64,000 nt of DNA, taken from Thermanaerovibrio acidaminovorans DSM 6589 (GTDB lineage: Bacteria > Synergistota > Synergistia > Synergistales > Synergistaceae). A model generated the notes under the pieces. The model did not search any database. It was not told the origin of the DNA and was given only the letters and a program-made list of their open reading frames with translations. This document shows, one piece after another, positions 55,991 to 64,000 of the stretch (its first letter is position 1; every line of letters begins with the position of its first letter). The stretch covers positions 372,001 through 436,000 of the forward strand of contig NC_013522.1 in the NCBI RefSeq assembly GCF_000024905.1. Reading direction: 5' to 3'. The position numbers were made by a program, and so were the translations under genes.

Positions 55991-57205
55991 ATGAGAACTC
56001 TTCGATTCTGCTCCGACCGGCGGTGGCTGTCCTGGGTGCTGCAGGACGTGGGGAACTCCGCCTTCGCCACCACCGTGATGGCGGTCATGTACCCCCTCTT
56101 CTATCGGGAGGTGCTCGGCAGGGGAGGTCCGAACGAGCTGGTGCTGGCCATGTGGGGCTACGGCACCGCGGTGGGCATGTTGCTGACCGCCCTCATGGCG
56201 CCACCACTTGGGGCCTGGGCGGACTTGAGGGGCCTCAGGAAGAGGCTCTTCATCGCCTTCTCCCTGGTGGGGGTGGCGTCCTCCATCGCCATGGGGTTCC
56301 TTGGGGAGGGGCAGTGGATGCTTGGACTTGGGGTCTTCGTCATGGGCTCCCTGGGCTTCTCCTTCAACAATGTCTTCTACGATTCCTTCCTGCCCCACCT
56401 GGCCCGGGAGGAGGACAGGGCCTACCTCTCGTCCGCCGGCTACGCCATGGGCTACCTGGGGGGCGGGGTGCTGCTGCTGGTCAACGCCATCATGGCGGCC
56501 AGGATGGGGGAGGCGGGGTTCCGACTCTCCTTCGTGTCCGTGGGGCTCTGGTGGGCGGTCCTCCTGGTGCCCTTCGCCCTGTGGGTGGGGGAGCCGCCGG
56601 TGGAGCCCCACGGCGGCTTGGGGCCCTGGGAGAGGCCCCTCAGGACCCTCCGGGAGCTGCCCCGCACCCCAAACGTCATGTGGTTCCTCTTCGCCTTCTG
56701 GCTCTACAACGACGGCATAGGGACCATAATGAGGATGGGGGTCCTCTACGGGTCCACCCTGGGCATAGACCAGCGGACCCTGCTATTCTCCCTGGTGGCC
56801 ACCCAGTTCGTGGGGATCCCGCTGACCATGATCTGGGCCAAGGTGGCGGAGGCCTTTGGAGACAAGGCAACCCTGATGGTAACCCTGGGGGTGTACCTGG
56901 CCATATGCCTCATGGTGCCCTTCGTGAGGACCCCGGGGCACTTCTGGGCCATGGCCCTGTCCATAGGGTCCGTCCAGGGAGGCGCCCAGGCCCTGTCCAG
57001 ATCCCTCTTCTCCCGGATCGTCCCCAAGGAGCGGAGCGCGGAGCTCTTCGGTTTCTACGACCTGTCCAGCAAGTTCGCCGGGGTCCTGGGGCCCATGGCC
57101 TTCGGGGTAATATCCCAGCTGACCGGCTCCTTTGCTGTGGGGGGGCCGCTGCTGGCGGGGTTCTTCCTGTTGGGCATGGCTTTCCTTTCGAGGGTCAGGG
57201 CTTGA
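55991..57205 (+). CDS. UMF1/Atg22-type MFS transporter
   Basis: Twelve-helix major-facilitator protein, 404 aa. Motifs WVLQDVGNSAFATTVMAVMYPLFY and the family repeat GAWADLRGLRKRLFIAFSLVG and SFNNVFYDSFLPHLA are typical of the UMF1/Atg22-like group; YNDGIGTIMRMG and LSRSLFSRIVPKERSAELFGFYDLSSKFAGVLGP later. ATG 55991 with GGAGGACTGATC. Atg22 exports amino acids from vacuoles; here an amino-acid effluxer is plausible. Confidence 0.88.
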   Translation: MRTLRFCSDRRWLSWVLQDVGNSAFATTVMAVMYPLFYREVLGRGGPNELVLAMWGYGTAVGMLLTALMAPPLGAWADLRGLRKRLFIAFSLVGVASSIAMGFLGEGQWMLGLGVFVMGSLGFSFNNVFYDSFLPHLAREEDRAYLSSAGYAMGYLGGGVLLLVNAIMAARMGEAGFRLSFVSVGLWWAVLLVPFALWVGEPPVEPHGGLGPWERPLRTLRELPRTPNVMWFLFAFWLYNDGIGTIMRMGVLYGSTLGIDQRTLLFSLVATQFVGIPLTMIWAKVAEAFGDKATLMVTLGVYLAICLMVPFVRTPGHFWAMALSIGSVQGGAQALSRSLFSRIVPKERSAELFGFYDLSSKFAGVLGPMAFGVISQLTGSFAVGGPLLAGFFLLGMAFLSRVRA

Positions 57206-58757
57206 TCCCCCGCTTCTGGTAGGAGTTGCCTATGTGGAACGCCAGGGTCAGCCCCAGCCGGTGGTGTGGGTTGCTCAAGTCCACCTGCAGGATCTCCTCC
57301 AGGTCGTCCAGGTGGTTCCGCACCGTGTTGTAGTGCAGGTGCAGCCCCTTGGCGCACTGTTTGGCGTTGAAGTCGGAGCTGACCAGGCTCCGGACCAGAT
57401 CCTTGAGGGGCATGCTCCTCCTGGAGCTGGAGGGACCGTCCTCCAGCAGGGGCTCGAAGAACCGCTGATATACCCCCTTGGCCTCCGGCAGGCGGAACAG
57501 GTTGTCCAGCAGGGCGTAGAGGGACAGGTCGTCGTGGGCGTAGGCCCCGGGTTCCAGGCCGAACTCCCGAAGCCAGGTGAAGGTCCTCTTGGCCTCGTGG
57601 TACGATCGAGTCACGTCCTCCATGTTCCTGACCGGGCCGCCCACGGCCACATAGACCCTTAGGTCCTGCCCCTTCTGATCCCACTCCCGCTTCATTTGCT
57701 CCAGGTCGCCTACTGGCACCAGGCCGGTCCACATGTCCGCCAGCCGGTAGCTCATCACCGAGTTCTGGGGGGTCCACCGGGGGGACGACCCGTCCGCGGA
57801 GGACACCATCACCACGCATCCCCTCTTGGGGAGCACTATCCCAAGCTCCCTCATGTTGGCCTCCACGATGGAGGGGTCGTTGTATATGTCAAGACACAGG
57901 GCCTCGAAGAACCGCTCCTTCTTCATGGCTGACCGGTTGCTTATGGCCGCCAGCTCCAGGGCCGAGGCCCTCACCAGCGTCATGGCCCGAAGGACCATCC
58001 TGTCCTGCCTGGCGGAGGGCACCGTCTCCCCCTCGCTGAGCCACAGGTGCACCGTGAGGGGCGTGTCCGACAGGAACCGGTAGGAGGCGCTCCACTGAAG
58101 GGTCCCGCTGTTCCGAAGCTCCAGGTTCACCAACACCTGCCCCCTCTTGGGCAGCCCCCTCTCCTGAACCACCGGGGTCTTTATGAACCTCATGGCCTCC
58201 TCAGAGTCCTCCACTGAGCCGTCAGGAAGGAAGTTGTTGCATATGCCCAGCTGGCTGCACTGGACCGTGAGGGTCCTCTGAAGCCGGGAGGCGAAGGTGG
58301 AGAGTATCCGCTTTATGTCCAGCCCCTCCTCCAGGAAGCTCCCCACCTCGTCCAGGGAGCAGGAGGCCCGGTGCCGCTCCTGGAGGATGAAGGTCTGAAC
58401 CCCCTCGATTATGTCGGTCCAACGGTAGTGCATGGGGATCGACAGGAGCGGCAGGGCCAGCTGGTCCGCCAGGTTCACCATCCCGGGGGGTAGCTGGTGG
58501 TGATACCGGTCAAGCTTTATCCCCACCGCCGCCACGTTCCGCTCGTTGACCCGGGTCAGGAAGTCCACGAAGGCCCCCGGATCCTCCCGGAAGATGTAGC
58601 CGCTGCCCACCAGCAGTTCCCCACCCCTCATCCACCGGTCCACGTCCGGCGCGTCGATCACCGACACGGAGGTGAGCGCCCGGTTCAGACCCCCGCTGCC
58701 CCCCAGAAGCTCGAAGTCCGGGAAGAGGTGGTGCCGTAAAAGGTCCGCCGCTATCAA
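57195..58757 (-). CDS. PucR-family transcriptional regulator
   Basis: A 520-aa regulator. The PucR N-domain is seen in LLGGSGGLNRALTSVSVIDAPDVDRWMRGGELLVGSGYIF, and the C-terminal helix-turn-helix in FNAKQCAKGLHLHYNTVRNHLDDLEEILQVDLSNPHHRLGLTLA (PucR_HTH_30). The middle has a GGDEF-like/CdaR domain. TTG 58757 follows TGGGGGAT by four bases. Such regulators control purine, allantoin or other nitrogen catabolism in Bacillus and relatives, and here the divergent nitrilase-CoA transferase-AllH-FdrA-AllG block is the probable target. Its 3' end overlaps the MFS gene by 11 bases. Confidence 0.88.
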   Translation of the reverse strand: MIAADLLRHHLFPDFELLGGSGGLNRALTSVSVIDAPDVDRWMRGGELLVGSGYIFREDPGAFVDFLTRVNERNVAAVGIKLDRYHHQLPPGMVNLADQLALPLLSIPMHYRWTDIIEGVQTFILQERHRASCSLDEVGSFLEEGLDIKRILSTFASRLQRTLTVQCSQLGICNNFLPDGSVEDSEEAMRFIKTPVVQERGLPKRGQVLVNLELRNSGTLQWSASYRFLSDTPLTVHLWLSEGETVPSARQDRMVLRAMTLVRASALELAAISNRSAMKKERFFEALCLDIYNDPSIVEANMRELGIVLPKRGCVVMVSSADGSSPRWTPQNSVMSYRLADMWTGLVPVGDLEQMKREWDQKGQDLRVYVAVGGPVRNMEDVTRSYHEAKRTFTWLREFGLEPGAYAHDDLSLYALLDNLFRLPEAKGVYQRFFEPLLEDGPSSSRRSMPLKDLVRSLVSSDFNAKQCAKGLHLHYNTVRNHLDDLEEILQVDLSNPHHRLGLTLAFHIGNSYQKRGIKP

Positions 58758-59032
58758 TGCAATCCCCCATTCCTTACGGCCAGTTGTGAAGCGCATATCA
58801 ATATGGATAAGGTTGCTCCCATGACCGCTCCATCTTGTCACCCGTTGCCATATGATACACCCTGGGGAGGAAGTATTGTAGTGGGGCAGAGAAGGCGTTC
58901 GAATTATAGGATAGTTGGGAGCGTCCGATCGGAATGGGCTGGATCCTTCCGTCCGGTGTTGGTTAGCGATTACATAATATAGGATTTTGGAGCTAGGGGC
59001 CTATGTGTTGGGCTCACAGGGGGGATGAGGGG
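58758..59032. other. Divergent intergenic region between pucR and the carbamoyl operon
   Basis: About 275 bp, AT-rich near 58970-58985 (TTACATAATATAGG), holding a possible -10 (TAATAT) but no clear -35. Probable location of PucR operator sites; no distinct palindrome recognised. Confidence 0.4.
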
Positions 59033-59920
59033 ATGAGATCATTCGTGGCGGCGGCGGTCCAGTTCGCCGTGGAGCCCATGAACGTGAAGGAGAACCTATC
59101 GCGGGCTGAGGGTTGGATAGATCGGTGCGTCAAGGAGTCCGGGGCCCATCTGGTGGTACTGCCCGAGAGCTTCACCACCGGCTTCACCCCCGTGGGGGGT
59201 GCGGAGGACCTGTGGGATGCGGTGTCGGAGATCCCCGGTCCCTTGACCGACCAGGGGGTCCGTTGGGCCCGGGAGATGGGGATATACATAGTTTTCCCCA
59301 CCTACGAGAGGGGGAGCCAGCGGGGGGTGGTGTACAACTCCGCTGCCCTCATAGGCCCCTCAGGGATCTTGGGGGTCTATCGCAAGACCCATCCGTTCCC
59401 CACCGAGCGACTCGAGGGGGGAGGCTGGACCACCCCTGGGTATGAGCCCTTCTGCGTGGAGACCGAGCTGGGGAAGATAGGCATCGTCATCTGCTACGAC
59501 GGGGACTTCCCGGAGCTGGCCCGGGTCACCACCCTGATGGGGGCGGAGGTGATCTGCCGTCCCTCCGCCTTCATGAGGACCTTCGACCACTGGAACATCA
59601 CCAACCTGGCCAGGGCCTACGACAACCACGTGTACTGGATCGCCACCAACTCGGTGGGCAGGGACGCCTCCGGGGCCTATTTCTTCGGCGGGTCCATGAT
59701 AGTTCACCCCTCCGCCATGAAGCTCGCCCAGGCCAGGGCCAGCGACGAGTACGTGTGGGCCCGGCTGGAGCCGGATCCCATAAGACGCGTCTTCCCCAAC
59801 AGCTCCGCAGAGCAGTGGTTCGACCACGTGGAGGACCGGAACCTTCGAAGCTACAAGGGCCTCCTGGATCAGGGCCGGTGTCCCTTCGAGCCCGCCAGGC
59901 GGATCCCCTACGGGAGGTGA
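59033..59920 (+). CDS. Carbon-nitrogen hydrolase (nitrilase superfamily)
   Basis: Amidase/carbamoylase-type enzyme, 295 aa. Catalytic triad: Glu in VVLPESFTTGFTP, Lys in YRKTHPFPTE, Cys in GIVICYDGDFPELAR. Family includes N-carbamoylputrescine and N-carbamoyl-beta-alanine hydrolases, fitting the carbamoyl theme downstream. ATG 59033 after GGGGGGATGAGGGG. It opens the operon, five bases upstream of the CoA-transferase. Confidence 0.92.
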   Translation: MRSFVAAAVQFAVEPMNVKENLSRAEGWIDRCVKESGAHLVVLPESFTTGFTPVGGAEDLWDAVSEIPGPLTDQGVRWAREMGIYIVFPTYERGSQRGVVYNSAALIGPSGILGVYRKTHPFPTERLEGGGWTTPGYEPFCVETELGKIGIVICYDGDFPELARVTTLMGAEVICRPSAFMRTFDHWNITNLARAYDNHVYWIATNSVGRDASGAYFFGGSMIVHPSAMKLAQARASDEYVWARLEPDPIRRVFPNSSAEQWFDHVEDRNLRSYKGLLDQGRCPFEPARRIPYGR

Positions 59921-59925
59921 GCAGT

Positions 59926-61116
59926 ATGAAGATGCCGCTGGAGGGGTTGGTTATCCTGGATCTGACCCGGGTGCTGGCGGGGCCCTTCGCCACCATGATG
60001 CTGTCCGACATGGGGGCCCGGGTGATAAAGGTGGAGAACCCCGCGGGGGGCGACGACTCCCGGGCCTTTGCCCCCATGCTCAACGGGGAGAGCGCCTACT
60101 TCATGAGCATAAACCGGGGCAAGGAGAGCGTGGCCATAAACCTGAAGGACCCAAAGGGGAAGGAGCTCCTGCTGGAGCTGGTCAAGAAGGTGGACGTGCT
60201 GGTGGAGAACTTCAAGCCCGGCACCATGGACAAGCTGGGGCTGGGCTATGAGGTCCTGTCCCAGGTGAACCCCCGGCTCATCTACGCCGCCAGCTCCGGC
60301 TTTGGCCAGTACGGCCCCTACAGCCACCTGCCCGCCTACGACCTGATAATCCAAGGGATGGGGGGCCTTCAGAGCATAACCGGCCCGGACCCGGAGCACC
60401 CCACCAAGGTGGGCTCCTCCATGGCGGATATCCTGGCGGGGATCTTCACCGTCATAGGGATCCTTGCGGCCCTGAGGGCCCGGGAAGTTACCGGCTTGGG
60501 GCAGATGGTGGACGTGGCCATGCTGGACTGCCTTGTGGCCACCCTGGAGAACGCCATAGCCCGCTACGTGGTGACCGGATCGGTGCCCAGGCCCGCGGGC
60601 AACGACCACCCCTCAATAGCCCCCTTCGCCACCTTCGAGAGCGCCGACGGGTTCGTCAACATAGCGGCGGGCAACGACTCCCTCTGGCGGAAGCTGTGTG
60701 ACGCCCTGGGAATCGGCGAGCTGGCGGAGGACAGCCGGTTCCTCACCAACTCGGACCGGCTGGCCAACTGGCCGGAGCTCAAGGCCATCATAAACGAGCA
60801 CACCAGGACCAAGCCCACGGACCACTGGGTCAAGGTTCTGAGGGAGGCTCAGGTCCCCTGCGGCCCCATAAACACCGTGGACCGGGTCATGGCGGACCCC
60901 CACGTGCTGGCCCGGGACATGATCGTGTCCCTGGTTCACCCGGTGGCGGGGGAGCTCAAGGTGCCCGGGGTGCCCATAAAGTTCTCCAAGACCCCGGGGG
61001 AGATCAAGGGCCCCGCCCCGCTCTTGGGGCAGCACACCCGGTCGGTCCTCCAGGAGATGCTGGGGCTGGATCAGGAGGCCATCGACGAGCTCAAGGAGAA
61101 GGGCGCCATAGCTTGA
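59926..61116 (+). CDS. Family III CoA-transferase (CaiB/BaiF)
   Basis: Moves CoA between carboxylic acids by an Asp-thioester intermediate, 396 aa. N-terminal ILDLTRVLAGPFATMMLSDMGARVIKVE and VLVENFKPGTMDKLGLGYE, then the nucleophile Asp in LPAYDLIIQGMGGLQSITG. ATG 59926 with GGGAGGTGA. TTGA overlap at its end with the DUF2877 gene. Substrate unknown; it may activate a carboxylate for FdrA. Confidence 0.93.
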   Translation: MKMPLEGLVILDLTRVLAGPFATMMLSDMGARVIKVENPAGGDDSRAFAPMLNGESAYFMSINRGKESVAINLKDPKGKELLLELVKKVDVLVENFKPGTMDKLGLGYEVLSQVNPRLIYAASSGFGQYGPYSHLPAYDLIIQGMGGLQSITGPDPEHPTKVGSSMADILAGIFTVIGILAALRAREVTGLGQMVDVAMLDCLVATLENAIARYVVTGSVPRPAGNDHPSIAPFATFESADGFVNIAAGNDSLWRKLCDALGIGELAEDSRFLTNSDRLANWPELKAIINEHTRTKPTDHWVKVLREAQVPCGPINTVDRVMADPHVLARDMIVSLVHPVAGELKVPGVPIKFSKTPGEIKGPAPLLGQHTRSVLQEMLGLDQEAIDELKEKGAIA

Positions 61117-61796
61117 GGATCCTTGGGGCCAGCTCCGACCTGAAATCGTCGACCTTGAGGGTCCGGGAGGTCCACCGAAGGGCCCTGAACCTGGAGGGCC
61201 CCCTGGGGGAGAGGTACAGCCTGGTGACCGGCCCGTCCATGATGGGGCCCCGGAGCGCCCTGGTGGACCGGCTGCCGGTTCTCCCGGAGGGGGAGATGGT
61301 GAAATTGGAGGGGGGCTGGGATGCCACCTACGATCCCTCCCTGGCGGGGTTGAGGCCCCGGGGCCGTTGGAGGCCCCTGTGGCTAGAGTGGCTGGAGCTG
61401 ATGGATGACCCGGACCTGGAGGTGCTCAGGGGGCCGGTCCGGTCCGGGGAGTTGATGGGCCTGGTGGGGCTCGGCCCGGGTCACACCCCTGCGGGGGACG
61501 ACCTGATAACCGGTTGGCTGGCGGCCCGGTGGACGCTGGGGGACCTGGAGTCCACGTCCCGGTTTCTGGAGGGGTTCGATCCTGGGCTCACCACCTGGCT
61601 GGGGGGGGACCAGATGACCTGGGCGGCCAGGGGCTTCGCCTGGGCGCCCCTCAAGGGCCTCCTCTCCGCCCTGTCCAGCTCCGATCCGGAGGGGATCCTC
61701 GATGCCCTGGGGGAGCTGGAGGCGGTGGGGCACACCTCGGGGAGGAGCTGCCTTGTGGGATTGGCCCTGGGGTTGGAGGGGGCCATGGAGGTTTGA
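61113..61796 (+). CDS. allH: DUF2877 protein (AllH/YlbF-like)
   Basis: A 227-aa protein with the DUF2877 core GLVGLGPGHTPAGDDLITGWLAARW, and TSGRSCLVGLALGLEGAM at the C-terminus. In E. coli the FdrA-YlbE-YlbF proteins (AllF, AllG, AllH) are reported to form oxamate carbamoyltransferase. TTG 61113 overlaps the CoA-transferase stop (TTGA) and a GGAGAAGG lies ten bases before it. The symbol follows E. coli by homology and conserved order, not biochemistry. Confidence 0.82.
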   Translation: MRILGASSDLKSSTLRVREVHRRALNLEGPLGERYSLVTGPSMMGPRSALVDRLPVLPEGEMVKLEGGWDATYDPSLAGLRPRGRWRPLWLEWLELMDDPDLEVLRGPVRSGELMGLVGLGPGHTPAGDDLITGWLAARWTLGDLESTSRFLEGFDPGLTTWLGGDQMTWAARGFAWAPLKGLLSALSSSDPEGILDALGELEAVGHTSGRSCLVGLALGLEGAMEV

Positions 61797-61816
61797 TGCG
61801 GTTGGAGGTGATGGGG

Positions 61817-63355
61817 TTGCAGCGTTTGGAGGTTGTGGAACGGACGTACTACGACAGCGTGACCCTCATGAGGGTCGCCAAGGAGATAGGGGGCATGGAG
61901 GGGGTCAGCTCCGCATCCCTGTCCATGGGCACCGACGCCAACTTGAGGATCCTGGCCGCCGCGGGCTTCGACGTGTCGAATCTCAGCGCCACGCCCAACG
62001 ATCTGATAATAGCCGTCATGGGGGAGCAGGACGTGCTGGACCTGGCGGTGGCAAAGGCCAAGGAGTACCTGAGCAACCCCCCCTGGAGGCAGGGGCAGGA
62101 TGGCGGGGAGTCCTACAAGCCCCGGAGCCTGGACGGGGCCCTCACGGTCATGCCGGAGGCCAACCTGGCGGTGATCTCCGTGGCGGGGCGCTACGCGGGG
62201 GACGTGGCCATGGACTGCATAGCCAAGGACCTTAACGTGATGCTCTACTCGGACAACGTGCCCCTGGAGAAGGAGATAGAGGTCAAGCGGGCCGCGGCGG
62301 AGAAGGGGCTCCTGGTGATGGGCCCTGACTGCGGCACGGTGGTGATCCGTGGGGTGGCCATAGGCATGGCCAACTCGTGCCCCACCGGCCCGGTGTCCAT
62401 CGTGGCCGCCGCCGGCACGGGCCTTCAGGAGGTCCACGTGCAACTGGCCAGGCGGGGGGTCGGCACCCTCCACGGCATAGGCACCGGCGGCCGGGACGTC
62501 AAGTCCCAGGTGGGGGGGATCATGGTGGAGATGGCCTCCCGGCTCCTCCTGGAGGACCACGAGGTCCAGGTGCTGGTGATAGTGGGCAAGCCCCCCGCAC
62601 CGGAGGTGGAGGAGCGGATCCTCCATCTGGCCAGGGGTAGCTCCAAGCCGGTGGTGCTGGGCTTCGTCGGCGGCAAGGCCAAGGGGGACCAGCACCCGGT
62701 CTACATCTGCCGGGAGCTGGAGGAGACCGCTGCGGTGGCCGCCGCCCTGGCCAAGGGGGAGGACGTGCCCCAGGTCCGTGCCGCCATGGATGCCCAGGTG
62801 GAGGAGCTCAAGGCCCTGGCCAAGAGGATAGGCCCCAGGAAGGGGTACCTCAGGGGGCTCTACTCGGGCGGAACCCTCTGCTACGAGGCCCAGCTCATAG
62901 CCCGGGACATACTGGGCCCCATCCATAGCAACACCCCCCTGGAGGAGCACCTTAAGCTTGAGGACAGCCTCAGGTCGGTGGAGCACACCATAGTGGACTT
63001 CGGCGAGGACGAGTTCACCCAGGGACGCCTGCACCCCATGATAGACGTGTCCCTCCGGGCCTCCCGTTTCCAGGAGGAGGTCAAGGACCCGGAGGTCGGG
63101 GTGGTGCTCTTCGATGTGGTGATCGGTTACGGCTGCCACCCGGATCCCGCCACCGGGCTGGTGGAGGGCATCCGGAAGGCCAAGGAGATATGCGGCGACC
63201 GGGTGGTCTTTGTGGCCTCCGTCTGCGGGACCCCCGACGACGTCCAGGACGCGGACAGGCAGAGGAGGATCCTGGAGGAGGCCGGTGTGGTGGTGATGGA
63301 CAGCAACGCCAAGGCCTCGCGGCTTGCGTCCTTCCTTCTGTCGCTGTCGGAGTAG
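61817..63355 (+). CDS. fdrA: FdrA-family acyl-CoA synthetase-like protein (AllF)
   Basis: Succinyl-CoA-synthetase-alpha-like protein, 512 aa. FdrA hallmarks: TYYDSVTLMRVAKEIGGMEGV at the start, SMGTDANLRILAAAGF, then a CoA-ligase fold with MGPDCGTVVIRGVAIGMANS, GIGTGGRDVKSQVGGIMVEM, and GYGCHPDPATGL. TTG 61817 is five bases after GGAGGTGA; the longer frame from ATG 61796 lacks an RBS. Core of the cluster, with allH upstream and the DUF1116 gene downstream. Confidence 0.92.
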   Translation: MQRLEVVERTYYDSVTLMRVAKEIGGMEGVSSASLSMGTDANLRILAAAGFDVSNLSATPNDLIIAVMGEQDVLDLAVAKAKEYLSNPPWRQGQDGGESYKPRSLDGALTVMPEANLAVISVAGRYAGDVAMDCIAKDLNVMLYSDNVPLEKEIEVKRAAAEKGLLVMGPDCGTVVIRGVAIGMANSCPTGPVSIVAAAGTGLQEVHVQLARRGVGTLHGIGTGGRDVKSQVGGIMVEMASRLLLEDHEVQVLVIVGKPPAPEVEERILHLARGSSKPVVLGFVGGKAKGDQHPVYICRELEETAAVAAALAKGEDVPQVRAAMDAQVEELKALAKRIGPRKGYLRGLYSGGTLCYEAQLIARDILGPIHSNTPLEEHLKLEDSLRSVEHTIVDFGEDEFTQGRLHPMIDVSLRASRFQEEVKDPEVGVVLFDVVIGYGCHPDPATGLVEGIRKAKEICGDRVVFVASVCGTPDDVQDADRQRRILEEAGVVVMDSNAKASRLASFLLSLSE

Positions 63356-63367
63356 GGGGTGAGGGGT

Positions 63368-63544
63368 TTGAACCAGAAGCTGAGGAGCCTTCTCAAGGAG
63401 GGGCCCCGGGCGGTGAACATTGGGGTGGAGCAGTTCGCCCAGGACCTGGCCGCCCAGGGGGTTAAGGTGGTTCAGATGGACTGGCGGCCCCCCCAGGCGG
63501 GGTCGGATCTCCTGTCCAAGCTGAGAAAGCTGAAGAGGCAGTAG
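63368..63544 (+). CDS. Small FdrA-associated protein
   Basis: A 58-aa protein (NQKLRSLLKEGPRAVNIGVEQFAQDLAAQG, then VVQMDWRPPQAG). Small proteins with this DWRPP pattern recur beside fdrA in other anaerobes and have been named fdrA domain proteins. TTG 63368 follows AGGGGGTGA. Likely a subunit or chaperone of the FdrA complex, not tested. Confidence 0.75.
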   Translation: MNQKLRSLLKEGPRAVNIGVEQFAQDLAAQGVKVVQMDWRPPQAGSDLLSKLRKLKRQ

Positions 63545-63592
63545 GCGTTTGATCGAGCTGATCTAGATTAGGAAAGGGAGGGGTAGGTTGTC

Positions 63593-64000
63593 ATGGTAGA
63601 CATCGACAAGGCGAACCAGGAGGCCCTATCGAGGCTTCTGTCCGCCCAGCCGGTCCTGGTGGACATGGGGCTGGCCAAGGACGTGGTGCCCGGGATGGGG
63701 GAGAGGACCCTGCTTCACGCGGGGCCTCCCATCACGTGGGAGAGGATGTCGGGCCCCATGCGGGGGGCGGTGATGGCCGCGTGCCTCTACGAGGGGTGGG
63801 CCTCCACCCCGGAGGAGGCGGTGGAGCTGGCCGCCAGCGGTGAGATAACCTTTGATCCCTGCCACCACCACAGCGCCGTGGGGCCCATGGCGGGGGTCAC
63901 CAGCCCCAACATGCCGGTCTTCGTCATTGAGAACAAGGACCGGGGGAACCGGGCGTACTGCAGCATGAACGAGGGGCTGGGCAAGGTGATGAGGATGGGT
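63593..64000 (+). CDS. allG: DUF1116 protein (AllG/YlbE-like), 3' end beyond window
   Basis: The visible 136 aa start VDIDKANQEALSRLLSAQPVLVD and carry the family hallmark FDPCHHHSAVGPMAGVTSPNMPVFVIENK. It runs past the right edge. ATG 63593 with GGGAGGGG. Last visible member of the AllH-FdrA-AllG set; a carbamate kinase gene may follow outside the window. Confidence 0.9.
   Translation, partial: MVDIDKANQEALSRLLSAQPVLVDMGLAKDVVPGMGERTLLHAGPPITWERMSGPMRGAVMAACLYEGWASTPEEAVELAASGEITFDPCHHHSAVGPMAGVTSPNMPVFVIENKDRGNRAYCSMNEGLGKVMRMG

Noticed and set aside
61481-63139. 552-aa minus frame opposite fdrA
   Set aside because: Gly/His/Leu-rich antisense sequence with no RBS; fdrA is certain.
1-64000. 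tRNA, rRNA or CRISPR arrays
   Set aside because: No T-loop GGTTCGAATCC-like signature, no regularly spaced repeats and no rRNA sequence were seen while reading both strands.

Overview
The window is a GC-rich, densely packed bacterial chromosome segment. It encodes only enzymes typical of an anaerobic amino-acid fermenter: indolepyruvate:ferredoxin oxidoreductase with phosphate acyltransferase and a clostridial-type ferredoxin, Na+-coupled amino-acid symporters (AGCS, NSS, DAACS), a TAXI-TRAP transporter, ApbE, and MinD/NifX-type Fe-S proteins. With the two-membrane traits (CsgG/LpoB-like and BcsB-like proteins) this fits Synergistota, for example a Thermanaerovibrio-like organism. That placement is inference from gene content. 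No rRNA, tRNA, CRISPR array or insertion sequence was seen. Many genes begin with TTG or GTG placed 5-9 nt after an AGG(A/G)GGTGA-type ribosome binding site that itself contains an in-frame GTG, so I moved many starts downstream of the longest ORF.

Layout. 1-6 kb: apbE (cut by the left edge), a CoA-disulfide-reductase-like enzyme, a membrane-anchored unknown, endonuclease V and a BcsB-like exopolysaccharide protein. 6-15 kb (minus strand): a complete Wsp-like chemosensory operon, namely sirtuin, CheW, CheR-TPR, CheW, MCP, hybrid CheA-REC, CheB and a REC-PAS-GGDEF diguanylate cyclase. It converges on the BcsB-like gene, which suggests c-di-GMP control of an envelope polysaccharide. 15-19 kb: glgB, malQ and an ornithine cyclodeaminase-family gene. 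19-27 kb: a soluble LtaS-like sulfatase-fold protein, a flavin split-barrel protein, an AGCS symporter, a full-length LtaS-like phosphoglycerol transferase and a processive GT2 glycosyltransferase. 27-30 kb: TAXI-TRAP receptor and fused permease separated by a strong hairpin. 30-36 kb: two CsgG/LpoB-like secreted proteins, then ferredoxin divergent from ptb-iorA-iorB, and a 51-aa gene behind a perfect operator palindrome.

36-44 kb: NSS symporter, nitroreductase, a yqjD/yqjE/yqjK-like membrane-protein trio, a PEPCK-like C-terminal fragment, a cold-shock gene with a consensus promoter and long leader, a decayed region, a TudS-related protein and a DAACS symporter. 43-51 kb: a Fe-S/metal block with two ferredoxin-containing MinD-like ATPases, two NifX-family proteins, a DUF5320-like protein, Mrp, Fur, a MOSC protein and a NitT/TauT-type ABC transporter. 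Fur-box-like sequences lie in front of the minus-strand operons. 51-59 kb: EamA exporter, unknown membrane protein, DUF1576 protein preceded by a coupled 20-codon ORF, ABC-F ATPase with an apparent CTG start, UMF1-type MFS protein and a PucR regulator. 59-64 kb: a nitrilase-family hydrolase, family III CoA-transferase, DUF2877 (AllH-like), FdrA (AllF-like), a small FdrA-associated protein and DUF1116 (AllG-like, cut by the right edge). This last block is a likely PucR-controlled carbamoyl/ureide catabolic operon.
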